Assembly (NCBI GenBank): GCA_038850275.1
Contig: JAWCLZ010000005.1
Location: 29,171 to 93,170, forward strand
Length of the DNA stretch: 64,000 nt
Direction of reading: 5' to 3'
Origin: JAWCLZ01 sp038850275
Lineage (GTDB): Archaea > Halobacteriota > JAWCLZ01
Shown: positions 25,551 through 34,101 of the stretch, one piece after another
How the letters are laid out: each line of letters opens with the position of its first letter
Numbering within the stretch: position 1 is the first letter of the stretch
Translations under genes and position numbers: made by a program
The notes under the pieces: generated by a model
The model's input: the letters and a program-made list of their open reading frames with translations, nothing else
What the model was told of the DNA's origin: nothing
Databases searched by the model: none

Positions 25551-26820
25551 GCTTAATTACCTCTAATAGTGCTCTTGCTTTTTCCTCTATGTTAAAACTT
25601 GGCATCCAAGCCTCCCTAGCAACTAGCATAATGCCATAATCAGTTCTACTTGCATTTCCTCTAACCACTAACCTCCTTCCTGTAAACTTTCGCTTAATAT
25701 CCTCCTCAATTACCTCAGTGGAGAGCGCGCTCATAGCTATTTCCTTGCATTTCTCCAAGCTTTGTCCATATAGTTTTTCAGTTTCCTCTCTATTGAGTAC
25801 AATCATAATTGCTCCAGTGCCATCGTCTAAGGTGGCTTTGATACGCATATCATATATCCCCTGCACTTTTCCGTGACTTCGACATATATTCTTCTGTATA
25901 ACTCTATGGCAACTTGGACAGCGTTGGATCAATCCTGACCCAGGTCTGATAGAAAGAATGTCTCCTTCAACTGTGACATCAAATGCTCCTTCTTTACCAA
26001 CCACTTCGCCTAAACGTATGATTTCCTTGGAAATATTAATATCTATATCTAGATCTGGAACTCGAGTTATAATCGTGGCTTCATTGATGTTGATAGCAGG
26101 TAGTCCTTGGAATTTCTTCACATATACATTTTCAAGTTTCAGAGTGGCATCCTTGACTATTTCAGCTTCTGAAACCCAAGAGGTAAATGGTAGCTTTGAG
26201 GTTTCATCTGCAATTATACCTGTGATGATTATTTTCTTATTCTGCTTAATTGAGATCTCCTGCTGCTTCGCCTCCAATATCTTTCCTATTACCGAGATAT
26301 TCCTATCTCCTTCTCTTATCTCAGCAAGTTTTTTAACCCCAGAAACTGGTGAAAGATTAGGCAGAATATCTGGCATTATTTCTATTTTAGCCCGCTCGCC
26401 AAAGTTAAGCTCCATGCTTCCTTTAAATTCACGTACATAGGCGTTTGTGATCTTCACCACATCGCCTTTCCTCAAGCTAAAATCGCGCCAAGCTGTGAAT
26501 CGCATTACTTTAGTTTCATCTCCAATTAAACCAAAGAAAATAGTTTTCTCCTCAGTTCCTATTTTAAGATTTTTGCTTCCTATATCTAGAATTTTAACTA
26601 TAACTTCTACATTTTTATCCTCTGGCGTTAAATCTTTAAGCTTCTTAGCGATTACTTGCTTTGCAAAACCACCATATTTTTTAATTATAGTGCGCTTGGC
26701 CTCCTCCACTGGAACATTATATTCAAAGAGCAGTATTTTCAAGTCAGCTAGGATTTTCGCTTCATCAACATTTACCAACGCCCTTTTTATCTCCTCGAGA
26801 TGGGGCGATATATCCTCCAT
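25543..26820 (-). CDS. Replication protein A (single-stranded DNA-binding protein)
   Basis: The 425-residue protein binds ssDNA in replication and repair. It holds three successive OB-folds (about 65-150, 165-255 and 270-390; for example VEVIVKILDIGSKNLKIG and ISVIGKILEAKQQ) and a zinc-finger insertion CPSCHRVIQKNICRSHGKV near residue 302, with a Cys/His ligand set typical of euryarchaeal RPA. The N-terminal helix region precedes OB1. It is the first gene of an RPA, RPA-partner, hydrolase run. Confidence 0.92.
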   Translation of the reverse strand: MEDISPHLEEIKRALVNVDEAKILADLKILLFEYNVPVEEAKRTIIKKYGGFAKQVIAKKLKDLTPEDKNVEVIVKILDIGSKNLKIGTEEKTIFFGLIGDETKVMRFTAWRDFSLRKGDVVKITNAYVREFKGSMELNFGERAKIEIMPDILPNLSPVSGVKKLAEIREGDRNISVIGKILEAKQQEISIKQNKKIIITGIIADETSKLPFTSWVSEAEIVKDATLKLENVYVKKFQGLPAININEATIITRVPDLDIDINISKEIIRLGEVVGKEGAFDVTVEGDILSIRPGSGLIQRCPSCHRVIQKNICRSHGKVQGIYDMRIKATLDDGTGAIMIVLNREETEKLYGQSLEKCKEIAMSALSTEVIEEDIKRKFTGRRLVVRGNASRTDYGIMLVAREAWMPSFNIEEKARALLEVIKHG

Positions 26821-26961
26821 TAAAAACCTCCTCGGAAGTTATTCACTATAACACAGTGGAGAGATAAAAAATCATCGGTGAAAAGGGAATTTAAAATTAA
26901 ATAAAATAAATCAGCATTTTTATAAAGTTATAAATTGATCTTTCAAGTCGAGGGGAATTAA

Positions 26962-27363
26962 ATGATTAAAAAAATAGATCATATAGGAGTGGCGGTTAAA
27001 AGCATAGATGAGGTTGCAAAGATATATCTTGACATGGGCCTTGAGGTTAAAGGCATTGAAACCGTGGAGCAGCAAAAAGTAAAAGTTGCTTTCATCCCAG
27101 TTGGCGAGAGCAATATAGAGCTACTGGAAGCAACTTCCCCTGATAGTGCGATTGCCAAGTTCATCGAGCAAAGGGGAGAGGGAGTGCAGCATATTGCATT
27201 GAGAGTGGATAATATTGAACTAGAACTAGAGAAGCTAAAATCAAAGGGTATGAGGTTGATAGATGAAACCCCTAGAATTGGAGCCCACGGTGCAAAGATT
27301 GCTTTTCTTCACCCCAAGAGCACTCGAGGAGTTTTGATTGAACTATGCGAGCGACCGCATTGA
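26962..27363 (+). CDS. mce: Methylmalonyl-CoA epimerase
   Basis: The enzyme interconverts the (R) and (S) forms of methylmalonyl-CoA. The 133-residue vicinal-oxygen-chelate protein shows KIDHIGVAVKSID at the start, an internal SNIELLEATSPDS, GEGVQHIALRVD and the final VLIELCERP, giving the metal ligands and catalytic Glu. Methylmalonyl-CoA mutase is not in the window. The mutase needs the cobalamin made by CobS/CobY, which are encoded at about 9-10 kb. Confidence 0.93.
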   Translation: MIKKIDHIGVAVKSIDEVAKIYLDMGLEVKGIETVEQQKVKVAFIPVGESNIELLEATSPDSAIAKFIEQRGEGVQHIALRVDNIELELEKLKSKGMRLIDETPRIGAHGAKIAFLHPKSTRGVLIELCERPH

Positions 27364-27524
27364 ATTGATTACTTTCACAGCGCTCTTTACATTAATTTAT
27401 ATATATAAAAAAATTAATTGAAAATCAAAAAATCATCCATCCCCTTTTATTTTTTGAGTGGGAGAGCTTATCTTTTCCTTTAGATAAAATTGCTAGTATA
27501 CTGCGGGGTAAAAATATTATTTGG

Positions 27525-28253
27525 TCATATTTCAGCTCTTATTTGGTTTAACATTGTTTTTGCATAAATTGTTGTGAGATGACTTATGAAATATGGGATA
27601 TATGCTTTTAGCTTCTGAGGATCTACTTCCACATCTGGAGGCTTGGCTTGTTTTTCCTCCACTGCAATTACTTCTACATTTCTACCTTCAATCCATTTTT
27701 TAATTGCAATCTCAATCCCTTTTGATTCCCCTATGCCGTAAAAAATAACTGCATTCTCTTTTCTCTCAGGTGGATTGTATTTCTGAAGGATTTTAAATAG
27801 CACCTCCTCATAGCTCTCAATTACTTTGCAAGAGTTCACTTTAAGCATAAACTTGGCTTCAGGAATTACAATTGACATTAGAGGAGGAGATACTGCTATG
27901 GCAAAATCCGAGGAACTCTTCAAGCTCAGTAAACCACCAAGGCTATGTCCAACTGTTAAAACATATTTATACCTTCTTTTCAACTCCTTAACAACTCCCT
28001 CTACATCTTTCAATACATCCTCGTCTAGTGGATTCTCATTCTCACCGTGACCCCTTAAATCAATGGCATAGCTATCATAGCCTTTTTCCGCTATGTTAAA
28101 AGTTACTCCTAGTATTTCATCTTTAGATGAAGAGTAACCATGTATTATCAAAGCTGCTCTATCGCTCTTTACATCTATAAAAAATGCAGGGATACTTTTT
28201 CCATCCTCGCTAATAAACTTCTTCTTACTTATCTGCATACATTTCATTTTCAA
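27525..28253 (-). CDS. Alpha/beta hydrolase, serine aminopeptidase-like
   Basis: The 242-residue protein carries ALIIHGYSSSKDEI, the AIDLRGHGENENP loop and the nucleophile elbow VGHSLGGLLSL. The C-terminal acidic/His region is less clear (FYGIGESKGIEIAIKKW), so the triad is not fully visible. It resembles monoacylglycerol lipase/serine aminopeptidase S33-type hydrolases. An inverted repeat lies about 90 bases upstream of its start. Confidence 0.72.
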   Translation of the reverse strand: MKMKCMQISKKKFISEDGKSIPAFFIDVKSDRAALIIHGYSSSKDEILGVTFNIAEKGYDSYAIDLRGHGENENPLDEDVLKDVEGVVKELKRRYKYVLTVGHSLGGLLSLKSSSDFAIAVSPPLMSIVIPEAKFMLKVNSCKVIESYEEVLFKILQKYNPPERKENAVIFYGIGESKGIEIAIKKWIEGRNVEVIAVEEKQAKPPDVEVDPQKLKAYIPYFISHLTTIYAKTMLNQIRAEI

Positions 28254-28339
28254 TTCTCGAAAAATAAAATTTATCGAAGAATTTGATTTTACAAATCTTA
28301 TTTGAAGCGCTTGCTAAAGATTGCTGCCAATGTTCAATA

Positions 28340-28357
28340 AATAGCGAGCTCGTTATT
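28340..28357. repeat. 18-bp inverted repeat between pdxS and the hydrolase gene
   Basis: AATAGCGAG is followed directly by CTCGTTATT, a palindrome with one mismatch per arm. A second, outer pair TGTTCA (28331-28336) and TGAACA (28373-28378) flanks it. The site lies in a 175-base gap upstream of the hydrolase start and could be an operator; nothing else is visible in this gap. Confidence 0.4.
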
Positions 28358-28428
28358 TGGAGAAGACATTAATGAACAATCTCTACCTCTTAGGATGCAA
28401 GTTTAAAGCCAAAAGGATAGCGTTAGAC

Positions 28429-29328
28429 CTACCATCCCCTAGTTTGAAGTTTCTCTTGCTCTGACAGCGATCTTACAGTGAGACCGCGCATTGGCTCGCC
28501 CAAGCCCTTTGAGATCTCCGCAAGCTTCGCAGGATTATCATAGTTATTCACAGCTTCAACTATCGCAGCTGCCATTTTAGGTGGATTTTCACTTTTAAAT
28601 ATCCCAGATCCCACGAATACACCATCTGCACCTAGGCGCATCATCAATGCAGCGTCCGCTGGAGTTGCAATTCCACCAGCAGCGAAGTTCACCACAGGCA
28701 AGCGTTGGAGTTCAGCTGTTTCCACCACTAATTCATAGGGTGCTTCTATCTGCCTCGCCACCTTCATGAGCTCTTCCTCGGTTTTACCCTTTAATTCGCG
28801 AATCTGTGAAAAAATTTTCCTCATATGTCTAACTGCTTCACTCACATCCCCAGTGCCTGCCTCGCCCTTGGTGCGTATCATTGCAGCCCCCTCATTTATC
28901 CTCCTCAATGCTTCACCTAAGTCGCGAGCGCCGCAGACAAATGGCACTGTGAATTTGGTTTTATCAATATGATACTCTGGATCCGCTGGGGTTAGAACTT
29001 CAGATTCATCTATCATATCAACGCCAAGAGCCTCTAGAATTTCTGCCTCCACGAAATGGCCTATTCTAACCTTAGCCATTACTGGTATGGTAACTGCATC
29101 CATGATCTCCTCAATTATCTTGGGATCTGCCATTCTAGCCACTCCACCAGATTTGCGTATGTCAGCTGGCACCGCTTGAAGTGCCATCACGGCCACTGCT
29201 CCTGCTTCTTCAGCAATTTTAGCTTGCTCTGCATTGGTAACATCCATTATTACGCCGCCTTTCTGCATTTTAGCAAAGCCGCGCTTCAATAACTCAGTAC
29301 CGTGTCTTAGTTTTTCAAGTTCAACCAT
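28429..29328 (-). CDS. pdxS: Pyridoxal 5'-phosphate synthase lyase subunit PdxS
   Basis: PdxS makes PLP from ribose 5-phosphate, glyceraldehyde 3-phosphate and ammonia supplied by the glutaminase PdxT, which is not in this window. The sequence is highly typical: KMQKGGVIMDVTNAEQAKIAEEAGAVAVMALQ, VMAKVRIGH with a catalytic Lys, KGEAGTGD, and GGIATPADAALMMRLGADGV. I prefer the ATG at 29328, giving 299 residues; the earlier TTG at 29340 has no support. PLP would also be needed by classical IscS enzymes. Confidence 0.96.
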   Translation of the reverse strand: MVELEKLRHGTELLKRGFAKMQKGGVIMDVTNAEQAKIAEEAGAVAVMALQAVPADIRKSGGVARMADPKIIEEIMDAVTIPVMAKVRIGHFVEAEILEALGVDMIDESEVLTPADPEYHIDKTKFTVPFVCGARDLGEALRRINEGAAMIRTKGEAGTGDVSEAVRHMRKIFSQIRELKGKTEEELMKVARQIEAPYELVVETAELQRLPVVNFAAGGIATPADAALMMRLGADGVFVGSGIFKSENPPKMAAAIVEAVNNYDNPAKLAEISKGLGEPMRGLTVRSLSEQEKLQTRGW

Positions 29329-29441
29329 ATTTTCTCGCAAAACTATTTATTATTCCCAGATGGATAATAAATTTAACTCACCTTTACTCTCTATTTTTAT
29401 TACTCTATTTTTTATCTATTTTTATTTACTCTTTTATTACT

Positions 29442-29579
29442 CTACTCTGCTTTTATCTTCTTAATAATAGTTGGGCGGTCTTTTAATAGAACTCTATGCC
29501 CACAGTAGGGACATCTTACCCCGCCATATTCATAGTCAATTTCAACAGGTCTCTTGCAGCTTGCACATTTATATGACAC
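29442..29579 (-). CDS. rpoP: DNA-directed RNA polymerase subunit P
   Basis: This 45-residue protein reads MSYKCASCKRPVEIDYEYGG at the start, then RCPYCGHRVLLKDRPTIIKKI. It matches RpoP (Rpb12/Rpc10 homologue), a zinc-binding small subunit of archaeal RNA polymerase. Four Cys form the zinc site. The start is GTG at 29579; an ATG two bases further upstream is out of frame. It follows the eL43 gene by 5 bases, the usual archaeal order. Confidence 0.92.
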   Translation of the reverse strand: MSYKCASCKRPVEIDYEYGGVRCPYCGHRVLLKDRPTIIKKIKAE

Positions 29580-29584
29580 ATTTT

Positions 29585-29917
29585 TCACTCCTTTTCCGAT
29601 TCCTCTGCTTTTGCTTCTGCTTCTTCTGCTTCTACCCCTGCCTTTTCTCCTTCCCTCCTCATGGAGCGTATAACTGTTTTACCAATAGATGTATAAGGTA
29701 GATATGTGCCCCCTGCAAAAGTTACCTCGCATTTCCTACACTGCCAAATTCCCGTACCCTTCCTCACCACACTCATTCTACCGCATTTGGGGCAAAGATG
29801 CTTTTTCCTCATCTGCTCTTCAATGTCTGCAACTAGTTTTCTAACCTTTCGGCCATATCTAGCGCCAAATCGACCTGCTGACCTCGTTTTTCTACCCTTA
29901 GCTGCTTTCTCAACCAA
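29585..29917 (-). CDS. rpl37ae: Ribosomal protein eL43 (L37Ae)
   Basis: The 110-residue large-subunit protein shows RFGARYGRKVRKLVADIE and the zinc ribbon CPKCGRMSVVRKGTGIWQC plus the following RKC, then FAGGTYLP. The last 20 residues are an unusual Ala/Glu-rich tail (KAGVEAEEAEAKAEESEKE). It lies between exosome subunit Rrp42 and RpoP in the conserved archaeal order. Confidence 0.94.
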   Translation of the reverse strand: MVEKAAKGRKTRSAGRFGARYGRKVRKLVADIEEQMRKKHLCPKCGRMSVVRKGTGIWQCRKCEVTFAGGTYLPYTSIGKTVIRSMRREGEKAGVEAEEAEAKAEESEKE

Positions 29918-29920
29918 TTT

Positions 29921-30700
29921 TTATCCCTCCAGATATTTGCTTCGAATCTCTTGTGCTTTTTTGCACGCAAGCTCAACTATTTTCAAAACCTGTTCAGGGC
30001 TAAGTAGAGCACTCCCGCTTTTTTGCAAACCCGCTAGGTCTCCCCGGGAATTGGATATCACAGTTAGCTTCCCAGCTGCAATGTGCTCTTCATCTAAGTT
30101 TGGATCTAGAAGTATTGCTCCATTGAGAACCACAGCGGTAACTGCCACTGGTAGATCTCTAAGCGGCAGAGGAAAATCTTCCCCAAGTCCAAATTTCTTA
30201 GCTGGCACTCTTGCATTTTTCAAAGCAGCTATTGTACCTAGCGCTGATGCATCCATCAAATTGCCATCGTGGTCTAATACGTGTACATCTATGAAGACCA
30301 TCCACACTTTTTCACCTGGTATGATGCATAGCTTATCTAAATCTATTGCCCCAGATTCTCTAACCCCTCTATCCACCACTCGAGCTAATTCAGTTGCATT
30401 TTCATCTGGAGGGCCTGGTTCAAATAATGGAGATGCAAGTGGCACTAGCTCTACATTGGTTACAATAACGCCTTGGTTTGGGGTATCTGGAAATGGTTCC
30501 CCGGGTTGAATTTTTATCCCAACCATTACTTGAGTATTCCCAATTTTAACTCTAGCTGAGCCCTCGGCTTTGGATATAACACCTGTTTCAACTAAGATTT
30601 CGCGGTATTGATCAAAAGCTCTGCTATCTACGCGTTCTCCCTTTCTCGCTAGATTGTATATATAATCTTTTCTTATCTCTGCGATTATTTCCTCACTCAT
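29921..30700 (-). CDS. rrp42: Exosome complex component Rrp42
   Basis: Rrp42 is the catalytically inactive RNase PH-like subunit that forms the hexameric ring with Rrp41. The 259-residue protein has RVDSRAFDQYREILVETG, GSARVKIGNTQVMVGIK, and a late IAAGKLTVISNSRG. Its start overlaps the Rrp41 stop by 4 bases. It precedes eL43. Confidence 0.95.
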   Translation of the reverse strand: MSEEIIAEIRKDYIYNLARKGERVDSRAFDQYREILVETGVISKAEGSARVKIGNTQVMVGIKIQPGEPFPDTPNQGVIVTNVELVPLASPLFEPGPPDENATELARVVDRGVRESGAIDLDKLCIIPGEKVWMVFIDVHVLDHDGNLMDASALGTIAALKNARVPAKKFGLGEDFPLPLRDLPVAVTAVVLNGAILLDPNLDEEHIAAGKLTVISNSRGDLAGLQKSGSALLSPEQVLKIVELACKKAQEIRSKYLEG

Positions 30701-31425
30701 TCATCATCGCCTCTTTTATCTAAGTATTTCTTGATCAAAGCCTCTCTCTGCAGCTTGTAGATCTCGCGGCATCCTTTCTTCGCTAATTGCAATGCTTTTG
30801 CGAATTCCTCTTTAGTGAGATGTCCATCCATCTGCAATAATACAATGTCCCCATTTTGAGTGATCGCTACTGGCATATCAGCTTGGCCATAGTTGTCTTC
30901 TTCCTTATTTAAATCAAGCACAATTGTATCATCAACTTTGCCAACGGCACAAGCTGATACCAAGCCCTTCATGGGAATACCGGCATCCGCGAGAGCCACT
31001 GAAGCTGCATTTATTCCAGCGACTCTAGTTCCAGCATCTGCTTGAAGTATCTCCACGAAGATATCGATTACCGATCTTGGAAATAACTCGGTAAGGATAA
31101 CTGGCTCGAGTGCTTCTCTACTTACCTTTGAAATTTCAACTGATCTCCTATCAGGTCCAGGTCTCTTTCTCTCATCCACGGAGAAAGCAGCCATGTTATA
31201 TCGGTATCTAACTATCGCCCTTGAAACCTCTTGAAGATGTCTTGGATGCACTTCTCTCGGGCCATAGACAGCTGCGATTACCTTATTGCCTCCGAATTCT
31301 ATATAGCACGAGCCATCCGCTCGCTTGAGAACACCAACTTCTATCTTTATTGGCCTGAGTTCCTCCGGCGTTCTGCCATCTAGTCTCTTTCCATTTATTA
31401 TGAACTTCTCTGGTTTACCGTTCAT
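30697..31425 (-). CDS. rrp41: Exosome complex component Rrp41
   Basis: Rrp41 is the catalytic phosphorolytic 3'-5' exoribonuclease of the archaeal exosome. The 242-residue RNase PH-like protein has RLDGRTPEELRPIKIEVG, GSCYIEFGGNKVIAAVYGPREVHPRH, and YNMAAFSVDERKRPGPDRRS, with DLNKEEDNYGQADMPVAIT near residue 175 containing the catalytic Asp. It overlaps both neighbours by a few bases. Confidence 0.96.
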   Translation of the reverse strand: MNGKPEKFIINGKRLDGRTPEELRPIKIEVGVLKRADGSCYIEFGGNKVIAAVYGPREVHPRHLQEVSRAIVRYRYNMAAFSVDERKRPGPDRRSVEISKVSREALEPVILTELFPRSVIDIFVEILQADAGTRVAGINAASVALADAGIPMKGLVSACAVGKVDDTIVLDLNKEEDNYGQADMPVAITQNGDIVLLQMDGHLTKEEFAKALQLAKKGCREIYKLQREALIKKYLDKRGDDE

Positions 31426-32095
31426 TTTGAATCTCTCTCTTCAAACTATTGATGTATTCCTTGATTCTATCAGTAAGCCCAGCTGTATGCGCTTCCTTCT
31501 CGATCTTTAAAATTGCCTTAGTTGCGAGATCAACCATTTCATCTTCACCGCGAATCCATATTCTCCCATTTTGACCAATGAAGATGCTGCAATTCAGTTC
31601 TTTTTTAAGCATGCTAATCATCGAGCCATTTCTACCTATAACTCTAGGAACCTTTGTATGGGAAATATCAATTATCCTCCCATGCTTGAGCACTCTAGAT
31701 CGATCATCACGCATTGATAGCTCAATTTTCATAGTTGCATCTACGTCCACCACTTTGGCAATTATTAAATCACCAACTTTGATGTAGCGATCCATATTAC
31801 TTTGATCCACTTTCTCCGGGTACTCAGAGATATGGAGCAAAGCTTCATATGGAGAATTGATATCCACAATCCAGTTGGAGAAGGTTATATCAACTATCTT
31901 TCCAATTACAACATCTCCCTTGCTTGGTATATACTTGCCTGTTAAGGGAATTACCCTGATTTTATCTCGCTTTTCAATCAAGCCATATAAAGCTGAGTAC
32001 ACTTTGCCCCTCTCAATATAGGTGCCCTCTCCAGCTTGCTTTGGATCCTCAGATAGTAGATCGCCCGGGATTACAATGCTTCTTTCCTCTGCCAT
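31415..32095 (-). CDS. rrp4: Exosome RNA-binding cap protein Rrp4
   Basis: Rrp4 forms part of the RNA-entry cap of the exosome. The 226-residue protein shows an N-terminal domain (IVIPGDLLSEDPKQAGEGTY), an S1 domain (about 65-140; GDVVIGKIVDITFSNWIVDI) and a KH domain (about 145-200; KVPRVIGRNGSMISMLKKEL). It overlaps rrp41 by 11 bases. Confidence 0.96.
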   Translation of the reverse strand: MAEERSIVIPGDLLSEDPKQAGEGTYIERGKVYSALYGLIEKRDKIRVIPLTGKYIPSKGDVVIGKIVDITFSNWIVDINSPYEALLHISEYPEKVDQSNMDRYIKVGDLIIAKVVDVDATMKIELSMRDDRSRVLKHGRIIDISHTKVPRVIGRNGSMISMLKKELNCSIFIGQNGRIWIRGEDEMVDLATKAILKIEKEAHTAGLTDRIKEYINSLKREIQNER

Positions 32096-32109
32096 TTCAA
32101 TACCTCAAT

Positions 32110-32805
32110 TTACTTTAAAAGCTTAGTTATAGCCTCTCCCTTGGAGAGTTTATTCACTAAGGTGTAGAAATCTGTTTGAAGTCCCGCTGGGATTTTTACA
32201 ACAGCTATCCAAGAGCCATCGTTCTGCCACTGTTCTTTAGTAATTGAGCCAAATGAAGCGATTTCACCATAGGCTTTAGCTGCATATTGAGGTGGAAATT
32301 TCACTGCTATTTCGATTTCCTCGAATCTAATTGGAATTATGGGTTTTATAGCTTTCATGACCTCTGCCACTAAATCATCGACATTCTTAAGTGGGTCTAT
32401 ATGAACCTTGGCTTCTTCCATTGCTTTCTCTATCCTCGAAGGTGGATGTGGTGCTCGCGTCTGTGGATTTATCGCATTTCTAGCTATAAATTCTATGACT
32501 TTTCTCTTTTTTTCCTCAAGCATCCTTCGCCTCTGCTCAGAGGTTAACTGGATCTCCCCTCGCTTTATAATCTGTTGAGCAACTTCAAGGGGATTGCTAG
32601 TTCCGAAGACTTTAATGAGTTCTTCTTCAGAGGGTCTATCTCCAGTACTTGCATCCGTGAATACATCTTCCACTGCTAGTAATTCCTCAAGGTCAACACT
32701 AGCGCCTCGCTTGAGCATTAATGCTTTCTCAGGGTCTACAAGTACTTCAAACTGCATAGATCGAGTCTTCAACCTAGCTACCACTGCTTCGTCTAGAGTT
32801 ACCAT
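32110..32805 (-). CDS. Ribosome maturation protein SBDS/Sdo1
   Basis: SBDS helps release the anti-association factor aIF6 from new large subunits. The 231-residue protein has the N-terminal FYSH-domain pattern (DPEKALMLKRGASVDLEELLAVEDVF, DASTGDRPSEE), the middle helical domain (ISLTSEQRRRMLEEKKRKVIEFIARNAINPQT-like) and the C-terminal ferredoxin-like domain. It sits between psmA and rrp4 as in most euryarchaea. Confidence 0.95.
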   Translation of the reverse strand: MVTLDEAVVARLKTRSMQFEVLVDPEKALMLKRGASVDLEELLAVEDVFTDASTGDRPSEEELIKVFGTSNPLEVAQQIIKRGEIQLTSEQRRRMLEEKKRKVIEFIARNAINPQTRAPHPPSRIEKAMEEAKVHIDPLKNVDDLVAEVMKAIKPIIPIRFEEIEIAVKFPPQYAAKAYGEIASFGSITKEQWQNDGSWIAVVKIPAGLQTDFYTLVNKLSKGEAITKLLK

Positions 32806-32813
32806 ATAGCCAC

Positions 32814-33578
32814 CTAATCTTTTTTCTCCTTCTTCTCCCTCTCTTCCTTTTGCTCTTTAGCAAGTACCTTCTGGATATAACTTTGAATTTCCTCTTGCGG
32901 GAGCTTCCTAAATTTCTTTGTCTTTACGTCAATCACGCCTACCTCTACTGTGGAAGCATCAAGTTGCCCTTCCACAGCTTTGTAAAGCGCTTTCATTCCA
33001 AGTAAAATTGCCCCTTCTAGGTCAGCATTTTCATCATATTCAGCTTCAAAGACCTCGATTGCAGCGCTTCTACCTGCACCAATCGCAGTTGCCTTGTACT
33101 CTAAGAGAGCTCCGCTTGGATCAGTTTCAAAGAGACTAGGCTTGTTGTCATCAACGCCTGCAATGAGGAGCGCAGTGCCATATGGCCTAACACCGCCATA
33201 TTGGGTATAAGTCTGCTTGTGGTCGCAGATTCGCTTAGCTAGGGTTGCAACTCCAATGGGCTCATTATATGTAACGCGGTTGATCTGCGCTTCAACTCTT
33301 GCTCTATCAATAAGCATTCTAGCATCTGCAACTAAGCCCGAGGAGGCTGCACCTATGTGGTCGTCTATTTGGAAAATTTTCTCTATACTCGGTGCTTCAA
33401 GCAATCTACTTGCCACTCTTTTATCTACGAGTAAAGCCACGCCTTCTTTGCATTTTATGCCAATAGCAGTTGTGCCCTTTTTAACCGCTTCCCTTGCATA
33501 TTCAACTTGGAATAGCCTTCCATCTGGACTGAATACCGTTATAGCTCTATCATACCCCATCTGAGGTGCCATGTGCAT
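32814..33578 (-). CDS. psmA: Proteasome subunit alpha
   Basis: PsmA forms the outer rings of the 20S proteasome. The 254-residue protein begins MHMAPQMGYDRAITVFSPDG and RLFQVEYAREAVKKGTTAIG, the classic alpha signature including the gating N-terminal tail. The Lys/Glu-rich C-terminus (KEQKEEREKKEKKD) is charged and long. ATG at 33578 is preceded by GGAGAG. It overlaps the upstream RNase P subunit by 29 bases. Confidence 0.97.
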   Translation of the reverse strand: MHMAPQMGYDRAITVFSPDGRLFQVEYAREAVKKGTTAIGIKCKEGVALLVDKRVASRLLEAPSIEKIFQIDDHIGAASSGLVADARMLIDRARVEAQINRVTYNEPIGVATLAKRICDHKQTYTQYGGVRPYGTALLIAGVDDNKPSLFETDPSGALLEYKATAIGAGRSAAIEVFEAEYDENADLEGAILLGMKALYKAVEGQLDASTVEVGVIDVKTKKFRKLPQEEIQSYIQKVLAKEQKEEREKKEKKD

Positions 33579-34101
33579 TTTTATTCTCTCCTTTACTTTC
33601 TTTTAAATCAAATACTGTTATTCCAATTAGATTTACACTTGATCTATCAATTATTTCATTTTTATCTGGAATTATATCAATTTCCTCTCCACGTATTCTC
33701 TTTACTTCTCCAGATACATATTTCAATTCAATGCGAGAAGGGATATCATTAATAACTTTACCTATGATCTTTTTTCGCTTAAATTTTTCTATGGCTGTTT
33801 TCAAGGTTCCACTCACCCCTTTAATGTAAAGCACTGTTCTAATTCGCTTTATACTGCGCAATGAAGCAAGCACTGCTCTAACGCTTTCCACTCCATCGTG
33901 GTTGCACCTCAATATACCTTGAGAATCTTCAAATTCAAGCAAAGCTATACCTAGATCGCTTGCACCTGCCTCTCCAAATAAAGCCAGTGCTTCTCGCCAG
34001 ATGGCACTGCTGAGCTCATTTTTTGAAAAATCATCTTCGCTATCCACATCGAAAACTATGTATCTCTTGCGCTTCCTTAGTGATGATGGTAGAGCTTTCA
34101 T
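33550..34101 (-). CDS. rnp2: RNase P protein component 2 (Pop5) with C-terminal extension
   Basis: The first about 120 residues match the Pop5 family of RNase P proteins (RKRYIVFDVDSEDDFSKNEL, FGEAGASDLGIALLEF, RTVLYIKGVSGTLKTAIEKF). The protein then continues for about 60 residues, including a block from KKIIGKVINDIPSRIEL to GITVFDL with beta-strand character, to a total of 183. Pop5 proteins are usually near 110-130 residues, so this is an added domain or tail. The 3' end overlaps psmA by 29 bases and the 5' end overlaps rnp3. Confidence 0.87.
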   Translation of the reverse strand: MKALPSSLRKRKRYIVFDVDSEDDFSKNELSSAIWREALALFGEAGASDLGIALLEFEDSQGILRCNHDGVESVRAVLASLRSIKRIRTVLYIKGVSGTLKTAIEKFKRKKIIGKVINDIPSRIELKYVSGEVKRIRGEEIDIIPDKNEIIDRSSVNLIGITVFDLKESKGENKNAHGTSDGV

